Part shown: positions 8,128 to 16,684 of the stretch, in pieces
How the letters are laid out: each line of letters begins with the position of its first letter
How positions within the stretch are numbered: the first letter of the stretch is position 1
DNA from: an uncultured Eubacteriales bacterium
Lineage (GTDB): Bacteria; Bacillota; Clostridia; Oscillospirales; Acutalibacteraceae
Assembly (NCBI GenBank): GCA_949068525.1
Contig: CARTIQ010000001.1
Coordinates: forward strand, 191,649 to 255,648
Length of the DNA stretch: 64,000 nt
Direction of reading: 5' to 3'
The notes under the pieces: generated by a model
What the model was told of the DNA's origin: nothing
Databases searched by the model: none
What the model saw: only the letters and a program-made list of their open reading frames with translations
Position numbers and translations under genes: made by a program

Positions 8128-8352
8128 TCAAACGTCGCAAAAAAAGCCGTTGTCAAACTTTAAGTGCCAGCAATATTTACATTTAGGCGGAGCCCCTTCT
8201 TTACGCCATTCTTCTTCTTTATAATCCAAAATCTTAAAGCTACCTTCTGGTTTTATGCATCTTGTTTCGGAGTTAACGTCCACAGCTACTCCGCCTGCCA
8301 CAGAGGATAAATCATTTAATTCTAACCTTTCTCTTTTTAACTCTTCGCTCAT
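8128..8352 (-). CDS. Small Cys-containing peptide with double-glycine leader (RiPP/bacteriocin precursor-like)
   Basis: A 74-residue product. The first 21 residues end ELNDLSSVAGG, the pattern of double-glycine leader peptides that are cut by C39 peptidase-type ABC transporters. The remaining 53 residues contain four cysteines, three of them close to the C-terminus (KCKYC and FFCDV). AGGAG lies ten bases before the ATG, and a consensus promoter sits about 210 bases upstream. There is no maturation enzyme or exporter gene beside it, so it is an orphan; processing in trans is possible. I cannot name a family, and a non-secreted small protein remains possible. Confidence 0.65.
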   Translation of the reverse strand: MSEELKRERLELNDLSSVAGGVAVDVNSETRCIKPEGSFKILDYKEEEWRKEGAPPKCKYCWHLKFDNGFFCDV

Positions 8353-8568
8353 TTTGCAACACTCCTATTCAAAAAATTAAACCTAATAATAAACTTTCCT
8401 TTTTAACGCGTTTTAAACAGAAAAGTACTCACAAAATCACTTTCTAAAGCAATTTTTATGAATACTTTTGATATTAATATAAGATTTTTAAATGGGCGCT
8501 GTGCATCAAACGTATAGGATTCTATGCTATTTTTAATAATCGAATCAAAATTTATTGAGGTACCCTTG

Positions 8569-8597
8569 ATTATATTACATTATTTTTGTTTCGTCAA
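8569..8597 (-). promoter_or_regulatory. Consensus sigma-A promoter of the double-glycine peptide gene
   Basis: Minus strand: TTGACG (8597-8592), 17-base spacer, TATAAT (8574-8569). The predicted transcript has an AT-rich 5' untranslated region of about 210 bases before the ATG at 8352; I recognise no riboswitch in it. Confidence 0.8.
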
Positions 8598-8633
8598 TTG
8601 TAATATATTCTAAAGTTTTTGCGGTTTTTTTAG

Positions 8634-9452
8634 TCAAATATCACTAAGTTCTGTTAGCGGTGCGAATGTGTAGCCTTCGGATTTCCATTTATTTATTAAT
8701 TCGTCTAATATTTCTGAGTTAGTTTTTGACGTGCTATGCAGCAGTACTATGGCTCCCGGATGTATCCTCGCCAGCTTTTCGAAGGCATGCTCTTTGCTTG
8801 GTTGTTTGTCGGTTAACCAGTCTACGTATGCCAAGCTCCAAAATATCGTCTTGTAACCCAGCTCGTGCGAATGCTTCAAGTTCTCTTCGTTATACTTGCC
8901 TTGCGGTGGTCTGTAGAATTTTAGCATATCATTGCCGGTTGTTTCTTTATACATCTCCTCTAGCTTCGAAATCTCCTTCTTAAACGCCTCCATAGCCGAA
9001 ATCTTAGACATATCCGGGTGCGAAAAGGTATGGTTTCCAACTATATGGCCTTCTGCCTCCATCCGCTTTACTAAATCTGGGCTCGTCTTTATGTAATTGC
9101 CAACCAAAAAGAATGCTGCTTTTACGCCATTTTTCTTTAGTATGTCCAAAATAGTCGGTGTATAACCATTTTCAAAACCTGCATCAAACGTTAGATATAT
9201 CTTTTTTTCTTCTGGGTTCCCCACATAATAGGCGTCATACTGCTTCAAAAATTCTCTACTCGCATTGCCTGTAGGAGCTTTGCCTTTTTCGCTAAAACTT
9301 AGTCCCCAGTTGTTATTCACGGCTTTCGACGTTACTACAGACTTATTGCTCGCCGACAAGCTGGTTCCAAGCACTGCAGAAGCAACCACAAAGCAGATAA
9401 ACGTGGAAAGAATGATATATTTTCTTCTTAAAATTATTACCAATATGCCCAC
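8634..9452 (-). CDS. pdaA: Polysaccharide deacetylase, PdaA-like (spore cortex muramic delta-lactam synthesis)
   Basis: A 272-residue NodB-family deacetylase with a hydrophobic N-terminal anchor. The catalytic and metal motifs are TFDAGFENG, GNHTFSHPD and YRPPQGKYNE, with the PdaA-typical FWSLAYVDW downstream. PdaA removes acetyl groups from N-acetylmuramic acid so that muramic delta-lactam can form in spore cortex. It lies 14 bases after spoIVA on the same strand, a sporulation context that supports the assignment. The start is uncertain: a GTG at 9452 has AAGGGG only two bases upstream, and a TTG three codons later has better spacing. Confidence 0.88.
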   Translation of the reverse strand: MGILVIILRRKYIILSTFICFVVASAVLGTSLSASNKSVVTSKAVNNNWGLSFSEKGKAPTGNASREFLKQYDAYYVGNPEEKKIYLTFDAGFENGYTPTILDILKKNGVKAAFFLVGNYIKTSPDLVKRMEAEGHIVGNHTFSHPDMSKISAMEAFKKEISKLEEMYKETTGNDMLKFYRPPQGKYNEENLKHSHELGYKTIFWSLAYVDWLTDKQPSKEHAFEKLARIHPGAIVLLHSTSKTNSEILDELINKWKSEGYTFAPLTELSDI

Positions 9453-9466
9453 CGCCCCTTATATAG

Positions 9467-10945
9467 CTAAAGAATTATGCAGATTAGTCCGTTACATCCA
9501 TCGTTTATTATTCTTTCGATTGTTTCTTTTATTTTTGTCCTGGCTTCATTTGGCATCCTGTAAAGCTTATTGTGCAGCCCTTCGTTTACCAACTCATAGA
9601 GCGACTTCCCGAATATATTTGATTCCCATATTTTGCCGGGGTTTTCCTCGAACTCTTTTAAAAGATAATTCACAAGCTCCTCGGACTGCTGCTCCGAACC
9701 AACAATCGGCGTAACTTCTGTAGTTATGCGGGTTTTCAGCATGTGTATAGATTGCGCGGAAGCTTTTAGTTTTATACCATATTTGCCGCCCTGCTTTATT
9801 ATTTCTGGCTCGTCTAGCGAGAGCTCCTCTGTGGATGGCATGACTATGCCGTAGCCGGTCTCTTGTACATCGCTATAGGCCTGGCTAATTTTATTGTATT
9901 TTTCTTTTATTGTAGAAAGCGACAGCATACAGTCCAAAAGGTCCCCTTCATCTGCTAGCTCTAGTCCAGTTTTTTCTCCAAGCACCTTATAAAACAGATT
10001 CGGGCTTATTTCTACTGCGATTTTTGCGTTTCCCACCCCAAGGTCTATTGCTGTTGGCTTAGCGGCATCGATATAATCGCACGAGGTTATGTTGTCGGTT
10101 ATATAATTTATTTCGCGGATCTTTCTGATGTCCTTAGAAAATTCCTCTATTGTCGAGTATACCGATTCTCTTAGCCAATGCTTCTTTTCTAGATTTGTCA
10201 GCCATTTGGGCATGTTTATTTTTATTTCTTTTACTGGGAACTCAAACAAAATCTGGGCTAAAATACGTTTTATCTCGTTTTCGTTTAGTTCTAAGCAATT
10301 TACCGGCAGCACGGGCACTCCGTATTTTTCTGTTAACGATTTTGCCAACTCGCGTGTTTCGTTCGCAACCGGATACATACTGTTTAGCAGCACAACGAAT
10401 GGCTTTTTTATTTCTTTTAACTCATTTATTACACGCTCTTCGGCTTCTTCATACTCTTCGCGCGGGATGTCGCTTATGCTGGCATCGGTTGTTATCACTA
10501 GGCCTATTGTTGAATGATCGGTTATCACCTTTTTTGTACCTAATTCTGCTGCCATGTTAAACGGTACAGGCTCCTTAAACCACGGAGTCATCACCATTCT
10601 AGGTTGTTCGTTTTCTATGTACCCCAAAGAGCTCGGAACTATATACCCAACGCAGTCTATTAGCCTTACTTTAAAGCTTGCATTATCACCGATGTGCACC
10701 TCTACTGCTGTTTCGGGAATAAACTTTGGCTCAGTTGTCATAATGGTTCTGCCCGCTGCGGATTGTGGTAGTTCATCCACTGCGCGCTCTTTTTTGTAGC
10801 TGCTGTCCATGTTCGGAATAACCAGATTATCCATAAACCGTTTTATAAAGGTCGATTTTCCGCTTCGGACAGGCCCAACAACGCCTATATAGATGTCTCC
10901 GTTTGTGCGCTGCGCTATATCTTGATAAATATTTCTTTCCTCCAA
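9467..10945 (-). CDS. spoIVA: Stage IV sporulation protein A, coat basement-layer ATPase
   Basis: 492 residues, matching the family's usual length. The N-terminal ATPase domain has Walker A GPVRSGKST (24-32), and the C-terminus is the hydrophobic tail through which SpoIVA contacts SpoVM. SpoIVA polymerises by ATP hydrolysis on the forespore surface and is the foundation of the coat. Translation probably starts at a TTG, eight bases after GGGAGG. Its partner SpoVM is encoded 2 kb away on the opposite strand, and pdaA follows directly. Confidence 0.97.
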   Translation of the reverse strand: MEERNIYQDIAQRTNGDIYIGVVGPVRSGKSTFIKRFMDNLVIPNMDSSYKKERAVDELPQSAAGRTIMTTEPKFIPETAVEVHIGDNASFKVRLIDCVGYIVPSSLGYIENEQPRMVMTPWFKEPVPFNMAAELGTKKVITDHSTIGLVITTDASISDIPREEYEEAEERVINELKEIKKPFVVLLNSMYPVANETRELAKSLTEKYGVPVLPVNCLELNENEIKRILAQILFEFPVKEIKINMPKWLTNLEKKHWLRESVYSTIEEFSKDIRKIREINYITDNITSCDYIDAAKPTAIDLGVGNAKIAVEISPNLFYKVLGEKTGLELADEGDLLDCMLSLSTIKEKYNKISQAYSDVQETGYGIVMPSTEELSLDEPEIIKQGGKYGIKLKASAQSIHMLKTRITTEVTPIVGSEQQSEELVNYLLKEFEENPGKIWESNIFGKSLYELVNEGLHNKLYRMPNEARTKIKETIERIINDGCNGLICIIL

Positions 10946-10993
10946 AAGTACTTCCTCCCTAGTTTTCTATGTTGTCGTTATCTAAAATTTGTA

Positions 10994-12532
10994 TCACATT
11001 GGTATGAAAAGCATGTTTCTGTCTTGCAATTTGTCCTCTTCTATGTCGTTTTCTTCTTTTATTTTCTCTACAGATGTACAATATCTGCGTGCAATGTCCC
11101 ACAGCTCTTCGCCGGGCTCTGCATAATAGAGTGTTATTGCAGTTTTTTTATCTTTTTCTTTGGGCTTTTCTCCGTCTACAAATATGTCTGTTATCGACAT
11201 GTACTTGTTATCGGCATACACGTTCGCGTTAACCTGTAGTTCGGCGATCATCTCTATTGTATTTCTGCCAATCAGCCTACATTCGCAAGATCTCAACGTT
11301 ACATTATCCTCGCAAAAGTCAGGATCTGCCTCACCTTTTAGCCGATATCCATGCTCAAACTCAACCAGCCTTTCTGCATAAAAGGGAACTTCCTCACCAT
11401 CCTTTGCCAAAATGCACACATTAATTTTGCCTTCAAAGTTAATTTGGCCCTCTTTAATAAAGCATTTTACATTTGTCATATCTCCTCCAGCGTCGATTAA
11501 TTCTGTTATTCCGGGGTCTTCCACCTCTATGCTGCTCTTTAACGTGTAGGTTTCCTCTATTTTATCTAGCAGACTTGAGAGCGTCACTCTCTCGTACTTT
11601 GGCTCCGACTCGTAATCTATTGAGTAAACGTCGCTCAAAACGTCAACTTCTTTTTCCTCATATGCTACAGCAGACGCGCCTATTTTGCATTCAAAAGATA
11701 ACAAATTGTTTTGGTCGCTATCGCTGGGCCGGATATTTATACTATGGTTCAGCACTTCCAAGTTTACGTCGCATGGACAATTATCCTGTACGCCCTCTAT
11801 ATCGATAATCTGGCTAATTGGAACGCTATGCTCCAATGTCTCTATGTTGCTGTACTCGATGTCACTGATGTAGACCACCTTTATGTTCGCCGTGGCATTT
11901 ATCATGACTCTGTTTTGCAACGTTTTATAATCCAAAAGCTCGATGTTTACAGCCGTCTTTAAGATATACTCTATGTCCGGCTGCTTTGCACCTTTATCTA
12001 TGACCTCTTCTATGTTAAAATACTGCTGCCCCAAACCGATTATATTGTTGCAGGTTGTGGATGCCTTTTTCTTTTCGATCCCTTCTCCGTCTATATCGCA
12101 TACAACCGACTTTTCTTTTTTACACTTTACTTTTGTAAAAATCGAAAAAGCCCCATGAATATCGAGTCTTCTTGGCGTTACAGCTCTGCAATTAACATAT
12201 TCTATTTTTACTTTTGTTAAAATTATGGCATCCTGTGGCGAATTTTTTAGATTTATAGAAACAGAAAATGGGCTTGTATGCTCGCAACATCTAATCGATA
12301 AACTCTCTTCATCCAAGTATATCAAGGAGATACCCGCGTTGCCCTCTATGTAAAGCTTGTCGCCGGAGATATTTCTGGAACTTATTTGTGGACAGATCTG
12401 GCATTTCAAAATCTTTTTAATGTCTGGGCAATAGTCCGGCAAGCTAAAGTCCAAGTCTACAGGCTGCTCCACAACACCATCAAAAATCGGTTCACACACG
12501 TTCAACGCTTCTTTTTTGACACTATAATCCAT
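10994..12532 (-). CDS. SPOCS (DUF3794) and LysM domain spore protein
   Basis: A 512-residue protein beginning MDYSVKKEALNVCEP, followed by repeated DUF3794/SPOCS modules and a C-terminal LysM domain (from about GEELWDIARRY to the end). SPOCS-LysM proteins in Clostridia are linked to sporulation, such as SpoVID/SafA-like coat or cortex roles. The gene lies directly upstream of spoIVA on the same strand. I chose the ATG at 12532 (AGAGG upstream, usual family start). An ATG at 12580 would add 16 residues and has AGGAGG 14 bases upstream, so it cannot be excluded. Confidence 0.85.
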   Translation of the reverse strand: MDYSVKKEALNVCEPIFDGVVEQPVDLDFSLPDYCPDIKKILKCQICPQISSRNISGDKLYIEGNAGISLIYLDEESLSIRCCEHTSPFSVSINLKNSPQDAIILTKVKIEYVNCRAVTPRRLDIHGAFSIFTKVKCKKEKSVVCDIDGEGIEKKKASTTCNNIIGLGQQYFNIEEVIDKGAKQPDIEYILKTAVNIELLDYKTLQNRVMINATANIKVVYISDIEYSNIETLEHSVPISQIIDIEGVQDNCPCDVNLEVLNHSINIRPSDSDQNNLLSFECKIGASAVAYEEKEVDVLSDVYSIDYESEPKYERVTLSSLLDKIEETYTLKSSIEVEDPGITELIDAGGDMTNVKCFIKEGQINFEGKINVCILAKDGEEVPFYAERLVEFEHGYRLKGEADPDFCEDNVTLRSCECRLIGRNTIEMIAELQVNANVYADNKYMSITDIFVDGEKPKEKDKKTAITLYYAEPGEELWDIARRYCTSVEKIKEENDIEEDKLQDRNMLFIPM

Positions 12533-12714
12533 AGATTTAACCTCTCTTATTATTTTTCTATAGCTAAATCTATTCTTCATCTGTCTCTTTTATGCCTCCT
12601 GTTTGCTCTTTAATATTCCTTTTTGCAATTTTCACGTTTTTTCGGGCACTTGTATATAATAAATTAATGACGTAAAAAATCTTATAGCCACACTAAAACT
12701 GGCGGTGAGTTGCT

Positions 12715-12858
12715 ATGAATTGCTATTGCAAACAAGGTAAATTAGCTCTGATTTTTGTGTTGGGTCTCACTATATCATATTTAGTTCCCACTCAGTTTAT
12801 CGTCAAGATTCTTGTTGTTATCTCCATCATCCTCGCTGTTTCCCTAATCCGGTGCTAA
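12715..12858 (+). CDS. Small membrane protein (47 residues) upstream of spoVM
   Basis: A short ORF starting MNCYCKQGK with two hydrophobic stretches covering most of the remaining length. GGTGAG lies six bases before the ATG, and spoVM starts 27 bases after the stop. Small membrane proteins of similar composition, with N-terminal cysteines and basic residues, occur in spore-forming Clostridia, but I cannot name a family. A TATAAT at about 12655 upstream may be its -10. The position suggests a role in sporulation; function unknown. Confidence 0.6.
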   Translation: MNCYCKQGKLALIFVLGLTISYLVPTQFIVKILVVISIILAVSLIRC

Positions 12859-12885
12859 CCTTGAACGATTGGAGGGTCCTTTTTT

Positions 12886-12969
12886 ATGAAGGTTGTTGTT
12901 GTTAAAAGCCCGAAAGTACTCGGTTTTTTATTGCGGAAAATTTTCAAAATTAAAAAAACCGAAAGTTAA
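12886..12969 (+). CDS. spoVM: Stage V sporulation protein M (27 residues)
   Basis: A very short ORF preceded by GGAGGG nine bases upstream. The product matches the SpoVM pattern: Lys2, Lys7, Pro9, Lys10, Leu12 and Gly13 sit at the same positions as in the 26-residue Bacillus protein, followed by an amphipathic helix rich in Leu, Ile, Lys and Arg. SpoVM embeds in the forespore outer membrane, recognises its convex curvature and anchors SpoIVA, which is encoded nearby. Bioinformatic pipelines often miss it because of size. The residue after Lys7 is Ser rather than Leu. Confidence 0.88.
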   Translation: MKVVVVKSPKVLGFLLRKIFKIKKTES

Positions 12970-13025
12970 AAGCACATATAAAAAACCATCTATTCTCAAG
13001 CTTACTTTTAAAACAAGCAAAAAAT

Positions 13026-13070
13026 AATAGTTGCGGCCAAGGGGCTCATTGCCTCAGTCGTAACTATTTT
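13026..13070. terminator. Bidirectional terminator between spoVM and the UDG gene
   Basis: AATAGTTGCG (13026-13035) pairs with CGTAACTATT (13059-13068), with one G-U pair and more pairing inside. On the minus strand the stem is followed by ATTTTTTGC, and on the plus strand by TTGCGATTTTCTTTG. It can end both converging units. Confidence 0.75.
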
Positions 13071-13106
13071 GCGATTTTCTTTGTATTAATCTTTAATTCT
13101 ATACCT

Positions 13107-13679
13107 TTAATATGTATGGTCGCAGATTTCCTTAATTTTCTCTCTTAAATTTAAAAAATCCTTAAATGCGCCCGGTTTGTTTACTGGGTTTCGCAGCAAT
13201 GCCGCCGGATGCAGCGTAGCCATTATTGTTGTTCCATTTTTTTTAAAAAAGAGCCCGTGCTCTTTTGTTATTTTTATATCCGGCTTAATAAGCTTCATAG
13301 CAGCTATCCTACCCAAGCACACGATTATTTTAGGTTTTATGAGCGCGACCTGATTTCTCAGCCATTCTATGCAAGCCTCTTGCTCGGCTTCTTGCGGGTC
13401 CCGATTTTGCGGAGGTCTGCACTTCACAATATTAGCAATATATATATTCTTATGCCGGTCCAAATCCACCGCATTCAACATTTTATCTAACAACTTGCCA
13501 CCTCTGCCCACAAACGGTTCCCCCTGCAAGTCCTCATTTTCGCCGGGGCCTTCTCCAATAAAAAGGACTTCTGCGTTTTTGTTGCCTACTCCAAAAACAA
13601 CGTTATGCCGTGTTTTGCAAAGGTCACATCGCTCACAACGGCTACAGTCCTGCTCAAGTTCTTCAAAAGATTTATACAT
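13107..13679 (-). CDS. Uracil-DNA glycosylase, family 4 (iron-sulfur type)
   Basis: A 190-residue UDG superfamily protein that removes uracil from DNA. Motif A is GEGPGENED and the C-terminal motif is HPAALLR. The N-terminal cysteine cluster (CSRCERCDLC) and the later cysteines at KCRPP and IVCLG are typical of the [4Fe-4S] cluster-binding family 4 enzymes. It stands alone, ending at a bidirectional terminator. Confidence 0.92.
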   Translation of the reverse strand: MYKSFEELEQDCSRCERCDLCKTRHNVVFGVGNKNAEVLFIGEGPGENEDLQGEPFVGRGGKLLDKMLNAVDLDRHKNIYIANIVKCRPPQNRDPQEAEQEACIEWLRNQVALIKPKIIVCLGRIAAMKLIKPDIKITKEHGLFFKKNGTTIMATLHPAALLRNPVNKPGAFKDFLNLREKIKEICDHTY

Positions 13680-13824
13680 ACCGCAATATTCCTTCCTTAT
13701 TCTGCCAAGTTAGCATGATTCTTATAATTAATCAAATCAAATTTTTCGCGCATAATCTGCAAAAACTGATTTTATTATATCAAAAGCTTCCCTTCTTGTA
13801 AACTTTCAAACGGCAAGTGAAATT

Positions 13825-14655
13825 TTATATCCTTTTAGCTACCACCACGAAACGGCCATTCTTTATGGAATTCTCACAGGTGGACAGCGTAATAAATTCG
13901 TCACCGTACGCTGCTTCAAGGTCTATTGCGTACATTGAGAGGCACTTTATGTTATCATAAAAATAATTGAAATCTTCTTCGTCTTCGGCATTGTAAAATC
14001 GATAATACTTAAACACGTTGTCGCTCATATTGTACACCTTAGAGATGAACACCGATATCACCTCGTAAACCTGGCTTCCATACAAGGTGTCAAACAAGAC
14101 ATACCTGTGAGAATTGTAAAATTCACGCGATTTATACTTTATGAGTGCACCAAACATCGAGCCATTGTTCATGTTGTGGCCATGAAAAATCAAGTTTGTA
14201 TCCCGCGGATTCAGGCTACAGTGCGCGTCAATAAAGATGCTGCCGTTTATGTCCTTATTTTTATAAAAATTTTTGTATAAATAAAATTCACCGTCGTTCT
14301 TAGTATACATCACCGGGTAATCTATGCTCGTACCTTCTATCTTTATCCAGCCTACCACATCACTGTTTTTCTCGTATACCGGTCTCATATTTGGCAACAT
14401 TACTGGGGATCCCCGCTCATCCACAATGGATTCCGCAGCCGAAATTGGCTGGTTATTCGCATTCTCCGCTTCTTTGCTTATGTTTTTGGTAGGTTGATTT
14501 GCATCCAAAACGGTTGCTTCTCTGTGTGGAACCTTTGGCGCATTGCCGTAAGACGAAAATATCGCGCTCACTGCGCAAAATATCATAACAACCCCTGCCA
14601 TTATCGTCGCCAGCTTTAAAAAACTTTTTTCATCCAAATCTTTCATCTTATTCAC
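13825..14655 (-). CDS. Class B sortase
   Basis: A 276-residue membrane-anchored transpeptidase: one N-terminal hydrophobic helix (about residues 12-32), then a sortase B domain. Catalytic residues are visible: His in FHGHN, Cys260 in TLSTC, and Arg268 in NGRFVVV. It sits directly downstream of a surface-protein gene with an LPKTG sorting signal, which is the likely substrate. Class B sortases were first described with NPQTN-type signals, but clostridial members often use [S/P/L]PxTG-type signals, so the pairing is plausible. Confidence 0.92.
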   Translation of the reverse strand: MNKMKDLDEKSFLKLATIMAGVVMIFCAVSAIFSSYGNAPKVPHREATVLDANQPTKNISKEAENANNQPISAAESIVDERGSPVMLPNMRPVYEKNSDVVGWIKIEGTSIDYPVMYTKNDGEFYLYKNFYKNKDINGSIFIDAHCSLNPRDTNLIFHGHNMNNGSMFGALIKYKSREFYNSHRYVLFDTLYGSQVYEVISVFISKVYNMSDNVFKYYRFYNAEDEEDFNYFYDNIKCLSMYAIDLEAAYGDEFITLSTCENSIKNGRFVVVAKRI

Positions 14656-14703
14656 AAATCACCATGTCCTTAAAACTTGATCTGCCAATACCACATAACA
14701 ATT

Positions 14704-14737
14704 GAGTACAGGAAACTTTCTCTTTTCTCCTGTACTC
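14704..14737 (-). terminator. Hairpin between the LPKTG surface protein and sortase genes
   Basis: GAGTACAGGA (14704-14713) and TCCTGTACTC (14728-14737) form a perfect ten-base stem. The following T tract on the minus strand is weak (AATTGTTATG), so it may end transcription only partly and lower sortase expression relative to the surface protein. Confidence 0.55.
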
Positions 14738-14784
14738 AAGCTTCGTCATATTTAAATTATCCTAGCATTAGATTTACAGATTTA

Positions 14785-16392
14785 TTACTTGCTTAAAAGC
14801 TTCTTTTTTGTTGCAATGATTATCGTAAACACTCCCACTGTCAAAAGTAAAAGCTCTGGCAGGATGGATGTTTCGTCGCCTGTTTTTGGCAATTTATCTT
14901 CTTGGTTAGCCACAGGTTTTTCTTCTGGCTTTGTGTCTACTACGTTTAGTGCGAACTCTGCTGTTGCGTCGTTGTCAAAGCTAAACGTTAAGACGTGTCT
15001 TCCCACTGGCAATTTCTCTAGAAATTCCCGCACCTGCAATGTTACCGAGACCGGATCGCTTCCATTGTAATTCAAAACGTAGTCTCGCCCTACTTGCAGC
15101 GCCCTATTGCCCAATCGAATCTCCGAAAGCGCACTGCCATTTGGATTTACCGATACTGTAATTTCTGTATGCTCCTTGGAAGCAGTATATTTGTCAAAGG
15201 TAGAAGACTTGGGCTCAAGCGTAACCTCGTTGTATAGACGTATATAGTCATAACCATTTGCAGACATAGCTTTAACTATCTCACTGCCCTTTGTTTCTTT
15301 CAGCTTTGTCGCTGTAGATGCTGTCTGGCCGGCCATTGCTGTCCATGTAGCTGTGTCGTCTATTGTCAAATTTGCCGGATTTATCGCATTTGTGTTTCCT
15401 AACGCCTCTATTGAGCTGCCTTTGTTTATAAAGATGTTTTTACCGTTCACAGCCGAAATTCCATAAGGTGAATGTCCAGCTGAACCCATTGCCTTCACGC
15501 TTGCGCCGCTTATAGTTATATTTTCTGCGCTATAAATTGGGACTCCTGTCGAGTTCGCATTTGTAATGGACGAATCTATCTTTCCGCCAGATATCGTTAT
15601 AATTCCCGTTGCATCTATGCCGTTTCCGGTTGCACCAGCGTTTTTCGTCATTACCGCACCTTTTGTCATGTTAAATGTTCCTGCAGCCTTTAGTGCTGCG
15701 TTTGTCGTAATTTGGTTTATGTCAAGATTTCCATCCTTTATTGCAACATTACCCGCTGCTGTTATAGCATCGGCCGCACCGCTTTGCGTTATGCTAACAT
15801 TGCCGTTTGTTAATGTTATATTGGCAGCGGAATTCACAGCTGCAGCACCTGCAGCTTGTTTTAGCGCTATATTTGCAGTTGTTGCAAAATCTATGTTACC
15901 TGTAGTTGTTGTAGATATAGCATTACCTGCGGTATTTTGGCTGATGGTTAATGTGCCAGTGCCGCTAAACTTTATATTATTGCTTGTCGCCGCGATTGTA
16001 CTCTTGGTTGAAGTTATGGAGTTTGTCCCAACCAAAACGATTTCTAGGTCTCCGTTGCCTCCTGTTGCCGTCACTAAGCCGTTATCCGTTGTTAGATCTA
16101 CGCCATCTAGCGTCAAAACTCCATTACCACCAGTTGTGGAGTAAGAAATTGTTCCTCTACCAGCGCTAGCAGTACCTGTACTATCTTTATAACCATGAGA
16201 TGTCGCGTAATTCCTGCTTTGTCCGTCTGTAATTTGTGTTAACACTCCATCTGCCGCTTCTGGTAAAATGCTTACAGTGGTCGGTACCGCAGACTGCGCT
16301 ATGTGCCCCGGGCATACCATTCCAAACAAAATTGCCAATGGTAAAAGTCCTACAAACATTCTTTTTATCGTTTTAGACTTAATTAAACTCAT
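14785..16392 (-). CDS. LPXTG cell-wall-anchored surface protein, beta-helix repeats plus X2-like module
   Basis: A 535-residue secreted protein. Residues 1-35 are a signal peptide. Residues about 80-330 are imperfect repeats rich in Asn, Thr, Ala and Gly of the pattern 'GNxxIxxGxLxI', as in right-handed beta-helix carbohydrate-binding surface proteins. Residues about 395-485 resemble the X2 module of cellulosomal and surface proteins (LPVGRHVLTFSFD). The C-terminus has the sorting signal LPKTG (501-505), a hydrophobic helix and a basic tail. AAGGAG precedes the ATG. The sortase gene follows, so anchoring to peptidoglycan is expected. The ligand is unknown. Confidence 0.88.
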   Translation of the reverse strand: MSLIKSKTIKRMFVGLLPLAILFGMVCPGHIAQSAVPTTVSILPEAADGVLTQITDGQSRNYATSHGYKDSTGTASAGRGTISYSTTGGNGVLTLDGVDLTTDNGLVTATGGNGDLEIVLVGTNSITSTKSTIAATSNNIKFSGTGTLTISQNTAGNAISTTTTGNIDFATTANIALKQAAGAAAVNSAANITLTNGNVSITQSGAADAITAAGNVAIKDGNLDINQITTNAALKAAGTFNMTKGAVMTKNAGATGNGIDATGIITISGGKIDSSITNANSTGVPIYSAENITISGASVKAMGSAGHSPYGISAVNGKNIFINKGSSIEALGNTNAINPANLTIDDTATWTAMAGQTASTATKLKETKGSEIVKAMSANGYDYIRLYNEVTLEPKSSTFDKYTASKEHTEITVSVNPNGSALSEIRLGNRALQVGRDYVLNYNGSDPVSVTLQVREFLEKLPVGRHVLTFSFDNDATAEFALNVVDTKPEEKPVANQEDKLPKTGDETSILPELLLLTVGVFTIIIATKKKLLSK

Positions 16393-16601
16393 TATTCATT
16401 CTCCTTTTTATAAATTAATTTTTAATTTCTTCTTATCCATATTTCTATCATTTACTTGGGTTCAATAATTATTTTCTGTACCCACCCCCTAAATTATTCT
16501 TAATACATTAAAATTCGTTTTGATAAACAGGAATTTAATTATATTTTTAACAAAATTTAATTTTATAGTCATGTAATAATATGTAAAATTTAAACTTTCA
16601 T

Positions 16602-16647
16602 AAAAAAAGGCGTATAACACAGCTCAAAACTTTACCGTGTAATACGC
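16602..16647 (-). terminator. Rho-independent terminator after the HAD phosphatase gene
   Basis: On the minus strand GCGTATTACAC (16647-16637) pairs with GTGTTATACGC (16620-16610) with one mismatch, followed by CTTTTTTT. Confidence 0.85.
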
Positions 16648-16684
16648 GCTAACTTAAAGTTTACCTTATCTAATTAAATTTAAA

